47,362 bases of DNA from NCBI GenBank assembly GCA_002400085.1, contig DHEX01000138.1:1-47362 (forward strand). Direction: 5' to 3'. Made by a program: the position numbers and the translations under genes. Below are positions 1 to 8,161 of this stretch, one piece after another; the first letter of the stretch is position 1, and each line of letters begins with the position of its first letter. Below the pieces are notes generated by a model, which searched no databases, was not told the DNA's origin, and was given only the letters and a program-made list of their open reading frames with translations. The stretch is from Clostridiaceae bacterium UBA4839 (GTDB lineage Bacteria > Bacillota > Clostridia > Clostridiales > Caloramatoraceae).

Positions 1-12
1 TAAATTTTCAGG

Positions 13-172
13 GTAGGGAGCGGTCTTGCCCGTTCCGCCCCCCATGATTCCGTGCATCACCCAGAGGAACGGTCAAGACCGTTCCCTACAACATCTTTGC
101 AAAGGTCAAAGTGAATGGAATATATTTTTCTTATCGCAGCGGTGAGTTACATCTAAATTGCGAATTAATGGA
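13..172. repeat. Composite MITE-like repeat, copy 1 (element A plus right half of element B)
   Basis: Positions 13-90 form a palindromic element (A). Its ends are inverted copies of a GTAGGGAGCGGTCTTG-type sequence, seen again near 2291, 13713 and 18818. Positions 91-172 match the right half of a second element (B), whose least interrupted copy is at 24747-24909; shared landmarks are ACATCTTTGCAAAGGTCAAA and CTTATCGCAGCGGTG. Here A replaces the left half of B or is inserted in it. No ORF of note lies inside. The calls rest on direct comparison of copies within the window. Confidence 0.75.
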
Positions 173-237
173 GTAACACGAATGGCAGGTTCAAATAAAA
201 AATACTGCCAGTAAATTTACATACTGGCAATATCAAA

Positions 238-303
238 TTCGATGGCTACCATCCGTAATATCCAACGGTTGCTACAGCTCTGTATTGGTTCTTCTAAGAA
301 TCA
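238..303 (-). repeat. Dispersed hairpin repeat family C, partial copy
   Basis: On the minus strand this reads GATTCTTAGAAGAACC, then a stretch ending in ATTACGGATGGTAGCCATC. It aligns with 16989-17060 and, over its first part, with the 3' arms of the copies at 11578-11665 and 12312-12403. It directly follows the hflX stop codon, so it would lie in the 3' untranslated region of hflX. Confidence 0.6.
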
Positions 304-305
304 CC

Positions 306-2114
306 TTACTTATCTATTTTGTATTGACTAACGCGTCCTATAATGTCTGGAGTAGTTTTAATTCTTATATATATGCCGTTTTCCCTATATTCCTCTTTTT
401 CAACACAATTATTATCATGTAAGTAAGATAAGATGTTACCCTTTTCATAAGGAACCAGCAGCTCTTCAGTAATAAAGTTTCCAAAAAGTTTGCTGTCAAT
501 AGCTTTTAACAGTTCATCAATGTTATATCCATTTAAAGCTGATATTTCTATTATGTTGTTGAATTTGCTTCTGATAATATCAATATTTTCAGCTGGTGCT
601 TTGTCTACCTTATTAACTGCAATAATTAACTTCTTATCACCTGCACCTATTTCATTTAAAACACTATTTACAGTTTCCATTTGAGCAATTGCATTTTCAT
701 TTGATCCATCAACTACATGAACAATAAGGTCGCTTAATGCTACCTCTTCTAATGTCGATTTAAATGCTTCAACAAGTTCATGAGGAAGCTTCCTAATAAA
801 GCCTACAGTATCAGTTAATAATGCCTCTTTACCTGATGGGAGACTAACTAATCTTGTAGTTGGATCTAAAGTTGCAAATAATATATCCGACTCAAGTACT
901 TTTTCTTTATCTGTTCCCCAATATTCACACATTTTATTCCTTAATGTAGATTTACCTGCATTAGTATAACCTGCTAAAGTTACCACAGGTATTTCATTGG
1001 AAACCCTTCTCTTTCGCTGAAGTTCTCTAGTTTTTTTAATATTTTTAAGTTCCTCTTCAAGGTCATATATCCTTTTTTTAATTGTTCTTTTGTCAGTTTC
1101 AAGTTTTTGTTCACCAGGACCTCTTGTACCTATACCGCCACCCGTTCTTGACATATTTTCGCCCATGCCTATAATCCTTGGAAGTCTATACTTTAACTGT
1201 GCAAGCTCAACCTGTATTTTCCCTTCGCTGGATTTAGCTCTTTGAGCAAAAATATCTAAAATAAGTGTAGTCCTATCAATAACTTTGCAGTTAAAAATTT
1301 CTTCTAAGTTTCTTTGCTGAATACCACTTAATTCATCATCAAAAACAACAGTATCAGCTGAAATATTTTGAACAAGATGCGAAATTTCCTCGGCTTTTCC
1401 TCTGCCTATATAATATGCTGCATCAACTTTATTTTTATTTTGCATTGCCTTATCTACAACATTTCCTCCTGCAGTTGTAACAAGCTCTTCAAGTTCAAGT
1501 AAAGACTCCTCTGCACTATACATATCATTTCTCAAGCCACCAACTAAAATTGTTCTTTCATTTTGTTTATCTTCATTTTCATATATATAATCAGAAACTG
1601 TCTTTTCGATATTTTCAACTACATTCATAAAATTATAATCATCTATTTTAGATGCATCTATTGGACCATCTATTACTATATCGTCAGTTAATCTTCCATT
1701 ATCTGCTTTAATATATCCAATGCTTATTTGAGCAGGCTTTTCATCTATAACCTCTATAGCTGCTAAAAGATCAAATTTTAAATTTGTTAGAGCAGTTTTA
1801 TCAAGAGATGACAAACATGATGAACAGTTAGGGTGAGTATGAATGCATCTTATGCCGCAAAGCCCATATGCACTTCTTTTTTCGTTCATTCCTTTTAGTA
1901 AAACTGTTTTATCATCACCAATTGTAATGTCTAAAATAACCCCATGCCTGTTTATATATAGAGAAATTTCTTTTCCAATTTTCCCTGATATACTGCAGAC
2001 CGTATTCATAACTTCTTCATCTATAAGCTTATTTTTATCATATTGTTTGTTTATAAGCTCATTTAGTTCATCAATATATACTTTTCTTATCCCTAATGAA
2101 TTACCCTTTATCAT
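306..2114 (-). CDS. hflX: GTPase HflX with N-terminal JAMM-like extension
   Basis: HflX is a ribosome-associated GTPase that splits stalled or stressed 70S ribosomes. The conserved HflX core starts near residue 188. It has the glycine-rich GGGIGTRGPGEQKLETD segment (326-341), a P-loop GYTNAGKST (382-390), G3 DTVGF (435-439) and G4 NKVD (501-504). The start at 2114 is chosen because AGAGGTGA sits just upstream; an in-frame ATG 30 bases earlier lacks such a site. The protein is about 602 residues, well above the roughly 420 of E. coli HflX. The extra N-terminus contains HTHP-x6-SSLD (H92, H94, S102, D105) preceded by E49, the layout of a JAMM/MPN metal site, with cysteines at 86, 90, 97 and 100. 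The HflX assignment is firm; the meaning of the extension is inferred. Confidence 0.95.
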   Translation of the reverse strand: MIKGNSLGIRKVYIDELNELINKQYDKNKLIDEEVMNTVCSISGKIGKEISLYINRHGVILDITIGDDKTVLLKGMNEKRSAYGLCGIRCIHTHPNCSSCLSSLDKTALTNLKFDLLAAIEVIDEKPAQISIGYIKADNGRLTDDIVIDGPIDASKIDDYNFMNVVENIEKTVSDYIYENEDKQNERTILVGGLRNDMYSAEESLLELEELVTTAGGNVVDKAMQNKNKVDAAYYIGRGKAEEISHLVQNISADTVVFDDELSGIQQRNLEEIFNCKVIDRTTLILDIFAQRAKSSEGKIQVELAQLKYRLPRIIGMGENMSRTGGGIGTRGPGEQKLETDKRTIKKRIYDLEEELKNIKKTRELQRKRRVSNEIPVVTLAGYTNAGKSTLRNKMCEYWGTDKEKVLESDILFATLDPTTRLVSLPSGKEALLTDTVGFIRKLPHELVEAFKSTLEEVALSDLIVHVVDGSNENAIAQMETVNSVLNEIGAGDKKLIIAVNKVDKAPAENIDIIRSKFNNIIEISALNGYNIDELLKAIDSKLFGNFITEELLVPYEKGNILSYLHDNNCVEKEEYRENGIYIRIKTTPDIIGRVSQYKIDK

Positions 2115-2171
2115 ATTTTCACCTCTACCCAAATTATACATCAATAAAAAGCATCATAAAAGAATCTTCTA

Positions 2172-2382
2172 TTATAATCTATAATTTGTAATTTAAAATC
2201 ATTAATGAACAAATTACAGCAGAGATAAGGAAAATATATGGAATGAACATAGAGTGAGCATTTAGATGTTCTTAGGATTAAAATAGAATTGTAGGGAGCG
2301 CTCTTGACCGTTCCGCCCCCGCGATTCCGTGCATTCCTTGCAGCGGTGGATTAAATCTAAATTATAAATTGAAAAATTATAA
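2172..2382. repeat. Composite MITE-like repeat, copy 2 (B interrupted by a half A)
   Basis: The gap between hflX and the hpt promoter is mostly repeat. The left part (2172-2250) matches the left arm of element B, for example ATCATTAATGAACAAATTAC. Positions 2291-2338 match one arm of element A (GTAGGGAGCGCTCTTGACCG), and 2339-2382 match the right end of B (CAGCGGTGGATTAAATCTAA). The second arm of A is missing, so this copy is decayed. The terminal repeat contains a TATAAT on the minus strand that could contribute to hflX transcription, but this is untested. Confidence 0.75.
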
Positions 2383-2405
2383 TTTCCTGAAGTGTATCTA
2401 AATTC

Positions 2406-2434
2406 TTGTAAAATTATGATATTTTTTATATAAT
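2406..2434 (+). promoter_or_regulatory. Probable SigA-type promoter of hpt
   Basis: A -35 TTGTAA at 2406-2411 and a perfect -10 TATAAT at 2429-2434 are separated by 17 bases. They lie about 35 bases upstream of the hpt start. The -10 falls inside a 31-bp perfect AT palindrome (2423-2453). Confidence 0.6.
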
Positions 2435-2453
2435 AATAATTATTATATAAAAA
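2423..2453. repeat. 31-bp perfect AT palindrome over the hpt -10 box
   Basis: Fifteen base pairs on each side of a central A at 2438 are perfectly complementary. It covers the -10 box and the likely transcription start and ends about 16 bases before the hpt ATG. It could be an operator or a 5' hairpin, but it is made only of A and T in an AT-rich genome, so chance is possible. Confidence 0.5.
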
Positions 2454-2469
2454 GCATGGGAGGAAAGAT

Positions 2470-2991
2470 ATGGAAAACAAAAAAGAAAATGTACTTATTT
2501 CTGCCGAAGAAATTGCTAAAAAGGTTAGTGAGGTTGCTGCTTCAATATCAAATGACTATAAAGATAAAAAGTTATACATACTTTCATTGTTAAGAGGAAG
2601 CTTTATTTATACAGCTGATTTAGTAAGAAAAATTGATATACCTGTTAAAATAGGATTTATGGCTACTTCAAGTTATGGTGATAACGAAAAATCAAGCGGA
2701 AAAGTAAAAATAGTCCAGGATATAGCTGATAATCTCAGTGGATTTGATGTTTTAGTTGTAGATGACATAATTGATTCCGGCACCACAATGAAATTCGTTA
2801 TGGAGCATGTTAAAAAGTTCAATCCCTCCTCAGTAAAATCCTGTGTATTACTTGATAAGCCTGAAAGAAGAGCTATAGATATTGAACCGGATTACAAATG
2901 TTTTACTATTGATGATGTATTTGTAGTAGGTTATGGGTTAAACTATGGTGATTACTACAGAAATAAACCATATATATTTAATTGGGAATAA
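2470..2991 (+). CDS. hpt: Hypoxanthine phosphoribosyltransferase
   Basis: Purine salvage enzyme of the cytoplasm. It transfers the phosphoribosyl group of PRPP to hypoxanthine (often also guanine), giving IMP or GMP. The PRPP-binding loop is plain: VLVVDDIIDSGTTM near residues 96-109. Other family features are LSLLRGSFIYTADLVR near the N-terminus and a C-terminal VGYGLNYGDYYRNKPYI segment that contributes to base binding. The length of 173 residues is normal. GGGAGGA lies just before the ATG. It stands alone between its own promoter and a bidirectional terminator. Family assignment is firm; exact base preference cannot be read from sequence. Confidence 0.95.
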   Translation: MENKKENVLISAEEIAKKVSEVAASISNDYKDKKLYILSLLRGSFIYTADLVRKIDIPVKIGFMATSSYGDNEKSSGKVKIVQDIADNLSGFDVLVVDDIIDSGTTMKFVMEHVKKFNPSSVKSCVLLDKPERRAIDIEPDYKCFTIDDVFVVGYGLNYGDYYRNKPYIFNWE

Positions 2992-3000
2992 TATAAAAAT

Positions 3001-3048
3001 AAAAACATTGTATAAGAAAATTAATTCCTGTACAATGTTTTTATTTTT
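3001..3048. terminator. Bidirectional intrinsic terminator between hpt and yunB
   Basis: Arms AAAAACATTGTA (3001-3012) and TACAATGTTTTT (3031-3042) form a stem with an 18-base loop. A T-rich run follows on both strands, so it can end the convergent hpt and yunB transcripts. It overlaps the yunB stop codon. Confidence 0.75.
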
Positions 3049-3679
3049 TTTCTTCTTTAAAGTCAGCATAAGTATCAGGAACTTTCCCAACAATTATACT
3101 TTCTGCAATTGGTATGCTTGATGTCATTGACACATAATTCCTTGAGAGAGGGACAATTACTATTATGTTAGAAGTAATATCAAGATATACTATATGCCTT
3201 GTTTGATTTATCCCAGCTTCTTGAAATTCAGAGCGATAAGTAGTTGTTACTGAACCCATGGGCTGCATTTTAAAAGTAATTTTAGGCCCATAATATGCAA
3301 GTAAATCGTTTTTCAGCAGCGCCCCAAGAGGTATTTTTGCTTCAGCACTTTCTATATCCTCTATCTTTTGCTGTACAGAAAGAGCTATTTCAGAACCAAT
3401 TCTATTTAGCTCAACAGTATTAGCTTGAATCATGACAATATTTCCATCATTATCTATTTTTACATTCATTACGTCATCATAAGTAATTTTATTAGCAAAT
3501 TCAGTTCTTACAGTTTCATTAATAGTTCTCGCAGCAATAATCCTCGCCTCTGAATCACAATATGCCATAATTAATGGCTTTAAATCCTTATCTACTTTAT
3601 AAAACGGAAAAATTATAAGAAATAAAATAAAAAAAATAACTATGTACTTTTTCATTTTATTTCTTTTAAAGTTGTTCAT
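3041..3679 (-). CDS. yunB: Sporulation protein YunB
   Basis: YunB is a SigE-dependent mother-cell sporulation protein in Bacillus; its biochemical role is not well defined. The protein starts with a basic N-terminus and one strong hydrophobic segment (about residues 12-27), consistent with a membrane anchor with the rest outside the cytoplasm. Family-like stretches include ARTINETV and the C-terminal part with VPLSRNYVSMTSSIPIAESIIVGKVPDTY. The length of 212 residues is slightly shorter than the Bacillus protein. GGGGGAG precedes the ATG. A weak SigE-like -10 (CATATTAT) lies upstream near 3695-3710 on this strand; I could not find a convincing -35. It appears monocistronic. Confidence 0.85.
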   Translation of the reverse strand: MNNFKRNKMKKYIVIFFILFLIIFPFYKVDKDLKPLIMAYCDSEARIIAARTINETVRTEFANKITYDDVMNVKIDNDGNIVMIQANTVELNRIGSEIALSVQQKIEDIESAEAKIPLGALLKNDLLAYYGPKITFKMQPMGSVTTTYRSEFQEAGINQTRHIVYLDITSNIIVIVPLSRNYVSMTSSIPIAESIIVGKVPDTYADFKEEKK

Positions 3680-3724
3680 AAAAACTCCCCCATATTATAA
3701 TATGCAGCAAAAATGTTTTGGATA

Positions 3725-3751
3725 CAAAAAAAAGAACCTTTATGGCTCTTT
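3725..3751 (-). terminator. Intrinsic terminator after the GT2 glycosyltransferase gene
   Basis: On the minus strand AAGAGCC pairs with GGTTCTT across a 5-base loop (stem 3732-3750, one G-T pair). It is followed by a run of eight T residues. It ends the transcript of the gene at 3786-5207. Confidence 0.75.
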
Positions 3752-3785
3752 TTATAAAATAATTAGTAAGCTAAAAAGCAAAGCT

Positions 3786-5207
3786 CTATGCAACTGTTCC
3801 CCCATCAGCATCTTCAATATCATCAATGCTAATTTGTCTTGTATGCTTTGTATGATTCCATTCCTTGTTGTTTTTATCTATAATCCCCTGTATAGTTATT
3901 GGCATCCAAGTCAATGTATATAAACCATATAACATATACCATAAGAATATTTTAAATGCTTTTTCTCCTGAAAATAATAATAGAACTAAACCAAATAGTA
4001 CGAAATACAATAATTTCATGCCTATATTTATTGTTAAAGGAACACTTTCCCCTAGAAAAATATTAAATGTGAATAAATTTACTGAATATAATATAAAAAA
4101 CCCAAACATCGGTTTTGATAGTTTATTTTCCATAACCATTACATAGGGTATAAATAAAAATTGCAGCATATTGAATAAACTGTACAATATCGGTATTGAT
4201 AAACTGTTTAATATAAAAATATCAGAATTTCTTTGAAAATTTATTCTCATAAAGCTTAGTATTATAGATATGCCAGAAAAAAGTGCTATAAAAGGCTGTA
4301 TTGTATAAATAGCACAATCAAAAGCAATAATGTTTTTTTCCGTAAATGCTTTTTTCATAAGTTTATTAAAATATCTTGAGGCCACATCTGCAAAGCCCTG
4401 CATCCACCTTTTTCTCTGAATCCAAGATTGTTTAAGGGTAAGAGGCTTTTCATCATATACACAGGCATCATGTACCCACCCTACTTTATATCCATTCATA
4501 ATCAATTTACATGTAAACTCTAAATCTTCAGTAAGGCACGTAGAACCCCAGCCAATTTTTTTAAGCACATCAGTATCCACACAAAATCCCGTACCTCCTA
4601 TTTGACTGGATAAATTTAAATTTGCCCTGGATAATTGAAATAATCTGTTTGAACTCCAAAATGCAATGGAATAACATTCACTTATCCATGAGTCATGAGG
4701 ATTTTTACTATCTATAAATGCTTGAACAACTTTATATCCTTCTTTTAATTTATTATTCATTTCATTTAAAAAGTTTTTTGAAACAATGTTATCAGCATCA
4801 AAAACAGCAATAGAGTCATATTTTTTCCCCATTTCAAATATATTTTTAAACATCCAATCAAGAGCATACCCTTTTCCACGCTCATTGAGATTGTGCCTTT
4901 CAAAAACTATGGCATCATGCTTTCTTGCTATTTCAGCTGTTTTATCAATACAATTGTCTGCAATTACATAAATATCATATAACTGCCTTGGGTAATCAAG
5001 TGCCTTTAGACTTTCTATTATTTGTGCTATAACTATTTCCTCGTTATGAGCTGCAATTAATAAGGCAAAAGATTTCTCTGGACTGCTTTTCTTGCTTTTT
5101 TGCCTTTTCTTATACAGCCCAAACATGGCTAATATACCATAATATAATGAAATCAAATAGAGAAATACTTGAAAAACAATAGTAAGCTTTAATATAAAGT
5201 TGCTCAT
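3786..5207 (-). CDS. Membrane GT2-family glycosyltransferase (processive synthase type)
   Basis: Likely makes or extends a polysaccharide from a nucleotide sugar at the cytoplasmic face of the membrane. One N-terminal membrane segment (about 8-30) is followed by a GT-A catalytic domain. Visible motifs are D84 (ADNC), the DAD metal site (137-139), the TED catalytic base (226-228) and QRKRW (264-268). The last is the Q-x-x-R-W signature of processive beta-glycan synthases such as cellulose, hyaluronan or poly-GlcNAc synthases. Several hydrophobic segments follow (about 285-435). Length is 473 residues. No partner gene, such as a deacetylase or a c-di-GMP PilZ domain, is adjacent, so the product sugar is unknown. 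It is monocistronic with its own terminator. Confidence 0.85.
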   Translation of the reverse strand: MSNFILKLTIVFQVFLYLISLYYGILAMFGLYKKRQKSKKSSPEKSFALLIAAHNEEIVIAQIIESLKALDYPRQLYDIYVIADNCIDKTAEIARKHDAIVFERHNLNERGKGYALDWMFKNIFEMGKKYDSIAVFDADNIVSKNFLNEMNNKLKEGYKVVQAFIDSKNPHDSWISECYSIAFWSSNRLFQLSRANLNLSSQIGGTGFCVDTDVLKKIGWGSTCLTEDLEFTCKLIMNGYKVGWVHDACVYDEKPLTLKQSWIQRKRWMQGFADVASRYFNKLMKKAFTEKNIIAFDCAIYTIQPFIALFSGISIILSFMRINFQRNSDIFILNSLSIPILYSLFNMLQFLFIPYVMVMENKLSKPMFGFFILYSVNLFTFNIFLGESVPLTINIGMKLLYFVLFGLVLLLFSGEKAFKIFLWYMLYGLYTLTWMPITIQGIIDKNNKEWNHTKHTRQISIDDIEDADGGTVA

Positions 5208-5500
5208 ACCGCTTCCTCCATATATAACGCAAAAATTACTTTGGCTAACCTTATCATTAACAAAAAACTATTTCTTTATTCTCTATTAGCATTACCTTCA
5301 TAATGCTCACATAATCTGTAAAAGAACTTATATCAAGCTTAGTTTATTCTAATTTTTCTATTAAAATAAACTGAAAATTTAAACCTTATTTTTATAAGTT
5401 ACAAAAATTTAAAAAAGTAGCTCATGAAAAAAATAGATGTTATAATATACTATAAGTCTGTCGATACTGTATAATGTTTAACTCTTTGAGGAGGTAAAAA
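5208..5500. other. Divergent intergenic region, GT2 gene / class A PBP gene
   Basis: This 293-base AT-rich gap separates divergent genes and must hold both promoters. On the plus strand TATAAT occurs at 5441-5446 and 5470-5475, but neither has a good -35 at 17 bases. A strong site, GAGGAGG, sits just before the PBP start. I see no repeat or RNA element. Confidence 0.4.
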
Positions 5501-7774
5501 ATGGATAAAGATAATAAATCAAGTAAAAATAAAGTATCCAAAAAAAAGAAAAAGCGGAATGCAAAAAAAGTCTTAACTAATATTCTTATTGTTTTGCTAG
5601 TTATTATTGCTGCTGGTGTGGGCTTTGTTCTTGCTACAATAAAATCAGCTCCAACAATTGATACAAATATAATAGGCAACTTAACACAAAGCAGTAAAAT
5701 TACTGACAGAGATGGAAAAGTTATAGATTCACTAATGGATATAGAGGCTGGATATAGAACTATAGTTCCTTTAAAGCAAATACCAAAGCACGTTCAAGAT
5801 GCCTTTATTTCAATTGAAGATGAAAGGTTTGAACAGCATCATGGTATAGATATAAAAAGAATCTTTGGTGCAATCTGGCATGATGTTAGGACTTTATCTC
5901 TTGATCAAGGTGCTTCTACAATAACTCAACAGTTAATAAAGAACTATGCACTTTCCTCTGAGAAAAAATTTACAAGAAAAATTCAAGAAATGTATTTAGC
6001 TATTCAGCTTGAAAAAGTATTAAGTAAAAATGAAATTCTTGAAGCTTATTTAAACACTATTCACCTTGCAGATAATACCTATGGTGTACAGGCGGCTTCA
6101 ATGCATTACTTTGGTAAGGACGTTAGCAAAATATCAATAGCTCAAGGTGCAGTTTTAGCCGCTATAACCCAGTATCCTGCAAAATATAATCCCTATTCCC
6201 CTGAAAATTTAAAGAATCCAGAAAAACTTTTAAATAGGCAAAAAATAGTTTTAGAAAAAATGTATGAGCTTGGGAAAATAAATAAGCAGCAATATGATGA
6301 GGCATGTAATGAAAAAATTGTTTTTACTAAAGCACAATCTACAAGTCAAACTGCTTATCAGTGGTTCATTGAACCTGCTGAGAAACAGGTAGCCAAAGAT
6401 TTTGCAGCAAAATATGGCATATCCACATCCGAAGCTCAGCAAAAATTAAGAACTGGTGGATATACAATTCATCTTACTTTGGATCAAGATATTCAAAAAA
6501 AAGCTGAAGAAGCCATAAATGATGATAAAAAGTATCCAAAAATTAAAGATTCAAATATGCGTACTTGGGCTTCTAATGCAAATGATCCTAAATTAATACA
6601 GCCTCAGGCATCAGCAGCCTTATTAGATCCTAAAACAGGTGAAGTTTTGGCTTTGGTTGGTGGTAGAGGAAAACATCCACTTCTTTCATACAATAGAGCT
6701 ACTGATATTCCAAGGCAGCCGGGTTCTTCAATAAAGCCAATTTCAGTTTATGCTCCTGGAATTGAAACAAAAACTATTACACCAGCTACAATTATTGATG
6801 ACTCACCAATGCCTGATGATTTTGTAGCAAAAAATAATGGCTGGAATCCTCAGAACTATGATGGAAAGTTTTCAGGAAATGTAACTGTAAGGGAAGCAAT
6901 TAGACGATCTATTAACATTCCTGCAGTTAAAGTTGAATTGATGCTTGGCGCAAATACAAGTATAGATTTTTTAAAAAATAAATTTCATATTTCAACCATT
7001 GTAACTTCAGGCAGCACAAATGATAAAAATGCTCCTGCCCTTGCTTTAGGAGGTCTTTCAAAGGGTACAACTCCCCTTGAAATGGCAGCAGCTTATGGCG
7101 TATTTGTAAATGGCGGTGTGTATTCAGAACCTTACTTTTATACAGAAGTAACGGATAGCAAAGGTAACGTAATCTTAGAAAAAAAGCCTAATCAGCAAAG
7201 AGTTTTATCACAAAAAACAGCTTATATAATGTGTGATATGCTTAAAACTGTTATTCAAAGCGGTACTGGAACCATGGCAAAGCTTGGTCCAATGCCTGCT
7301 GGTGGAAAAACTGGAACATCAGAATCCCATACTAATGGGTGGTTTGCAGGAATTACTCCTTATTATTCATGCGTTGTTTGGATGGGACATGACAGCAATC
7401 AATACCCTATTACTAATAGGTATTGGAAAGACGAAAATGGTAAGGGCCATCCAGCTACAGCTAATCTTGATCTTGTAGGAGGTACCTGTGCCCCTATATG
7501 GAAAGAAATTATGCTTAAGGCACATGAGGGTCTCCCTGTTAAGGACTTTACAAGACCTTCTGATATAGTAACTGTTAAAATTTGTCCTGCGTCTGGGAAG
7601 GTTGCAACGGATAAATGTCCAAATGCATATAACGAGATATTTATACCGGGAACTGAACCTGTTGCAATGTGTGACATACATTCTATATCTACTGAACCTG
7701 CTGAAAAAGAAAAACCAGACAAAGGAAATGAAGAGGCGCCTGAAGAGGGAAAACAAAATAATGCAACACCTTAA
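5501..7774 (+). CDS. pbpA: Class A penicillin-binding protein (PBP1A type)
   Basis: Bifunctional peptidoglycan synthase that polymerises lipid II and cross-links the stem peptides outside the membrane. A lysine-rich cytoplasmic tail (1-24) is followed by one transmembrane segment (about 25-47). The GT51 glycosyltransferase domain has EDERFEQHHG (catalytic E107) and STITQQLIKNY (139-149). The transpeptidase has SSIK (nucleophile S409, K412), SIN (470-472) and KTG (603-605). The C-terminal end is rich in E, K, P and N after about residue 735 and is probably disordered. The length of 757 residues fits clostridial PBP1A. It is monocistronic, followed at once by a strong terminator. The symbol follows clostridial usage; ponA is used elsewhere. 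Confidence 0.92.
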   Translation: MDKDNKSSKNKVSKKKKKRNAKKVLTNILIVLLVIIAAGVGFVLATIKSAPTIDTNIIGNLTQSSKITDRDGKVIDSLMDIEAGYRTIVPLKQIPKHVQDAFISIEDERFEQHHGIDIKRIFGAIWHDVRTLSLDQGASTITQQLIKNYALSSEKKFTRKIQEMYLAIQLEKVLSKNEILEAYLNTIHLADNTYGVQAASMHYFGKDVSKISIAQGAVLAAITQYPAKYNPYSPENLKNPEKLLNRQKIVLEKMYELGKINKQQYDEACNEKIVFTKAQSTSQTAYQWFIEPAEKQVAKDFAAKYGISTSEAQQKLRTGGYTIHLTLDQDIQKKAEEAINDDKKYPKIKDSNMRTWASNANDPKLIQPQASAALLDPKTGEVLALVGGRGKHPLLSYNRATDIPRQPGSSIKPISVYAPGIETKTITPATIIDDSPMPDDFVAKNNGWNPQNYDGKFSGNVTVREAIRRSINIPAVKVELMLGANTSIDFLKNKFHISTIVTSGSTNDKNAPALALGGLSKGTTPLEMAAAYGVFVNGGVYSEPYFYTEVTDSKGNVILEKKPNQQRVLSQKTAYIMCDMLKTVIQSGTGTMAKLGPMPAGGKTGTSESHTNGWFAGITPYYSCVVWMGHDSNQYPITNRYWKDENGKGHPATANLDLVGGTCAPIWKEIMLKAHEGLPVKDFTRPSDIVTVKICPASGKVATDKCPNAYNEIFIPGTEPVAMCDIHSISTEPAEKEKPDKGNEEAPEEGKQNNATP

Positions 7775-7809
7775 AAAAGTAGGAGAAATTTTAATTTCTC
7801 CTACTTTTT
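7774..7809. terminator. Strong bidirectional terminator between PBP and spoVAE
   Basis: A perfect 17-bp stem (7774-7790 with 7793-7809) has only two loop bases and T runs on both strands. It overlaps both the PBP stop and the spoVAE stop, ending both convergent transcripts. Confidence 0.85.
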
Positions 7810-8157
7810 AGTTCTTGGTTTAGAAACTAAAGCCATTATATATCCGAAAAATATAGCAGCTGATACCCCTGCTGCAGTTGCCTTTAACCCTCCTGTAAAT
7901 GCACCAATCAGCCCATATTTCTCAACATCCTTTATGGCACCCTTTGCAAGTGCATATCCAAATCCAGGAAGCGGTACACTTGCTCCTGCTTTCCCATATT
8001 TATAAATAGGCTCATATATACCTAGGGCGCCTAAAATAACACCTGCAGTTACAAATGAAACAAGAATCCTTGCAGGAGTCAGCTTTGTTTTATCCATTAG
8101 AATTTGACCAATAAGGCACATTGTTCCGCCTACTATAAAAGCCCTAATATAATCCAT
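7801..8157 (-). CDS. spoVAE: Stage V sporulation protein AE
   Basis: Integral membrane subunit of the SpoVA channel, which moves dipicolinic acid (Ca-DPA) into the forespore and releases it at germination. The protein has 118 residues and four hydrophobic segments. It contains the family GYALAKGAIKDVEKYGLIGAF-type loop, shared with SpoVAC (one PLPGFGYALAKGA run is visible). The start has GGGGTGA upstream and lies 4 bases after the spoVAD stop, so translation is probably coupled. It is the last gene of the spoVA set and is closed by the terminator at 7774-7809. Confidence 0.93.
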   Translation of the reverse strand: MDYIRAFIVGGTMCLIGQILMDKTKLTPARILVSFVTAGVILGALGIYEPIYKYGKAGASVPLPGFGYALAKGAIKDVEKYGLIGAFTGGLKATAAGVSAAIFFGYIMALVSKPRTKK

Positions 8158-8161
8158 TTTA

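Noticed and set aside
13..90. CRISPR array
   Set aside because: The repeats are palindromic elements spread over kilobases, with no regular repeat-spacer pattern and no cas genes.
2262..2480. Minus-strand reading frame of 72 codons upstream of hpt
   Set aside because: It spans the MITE copy and the AT palindrome, with no ribosome binding site and low-complexity translation.
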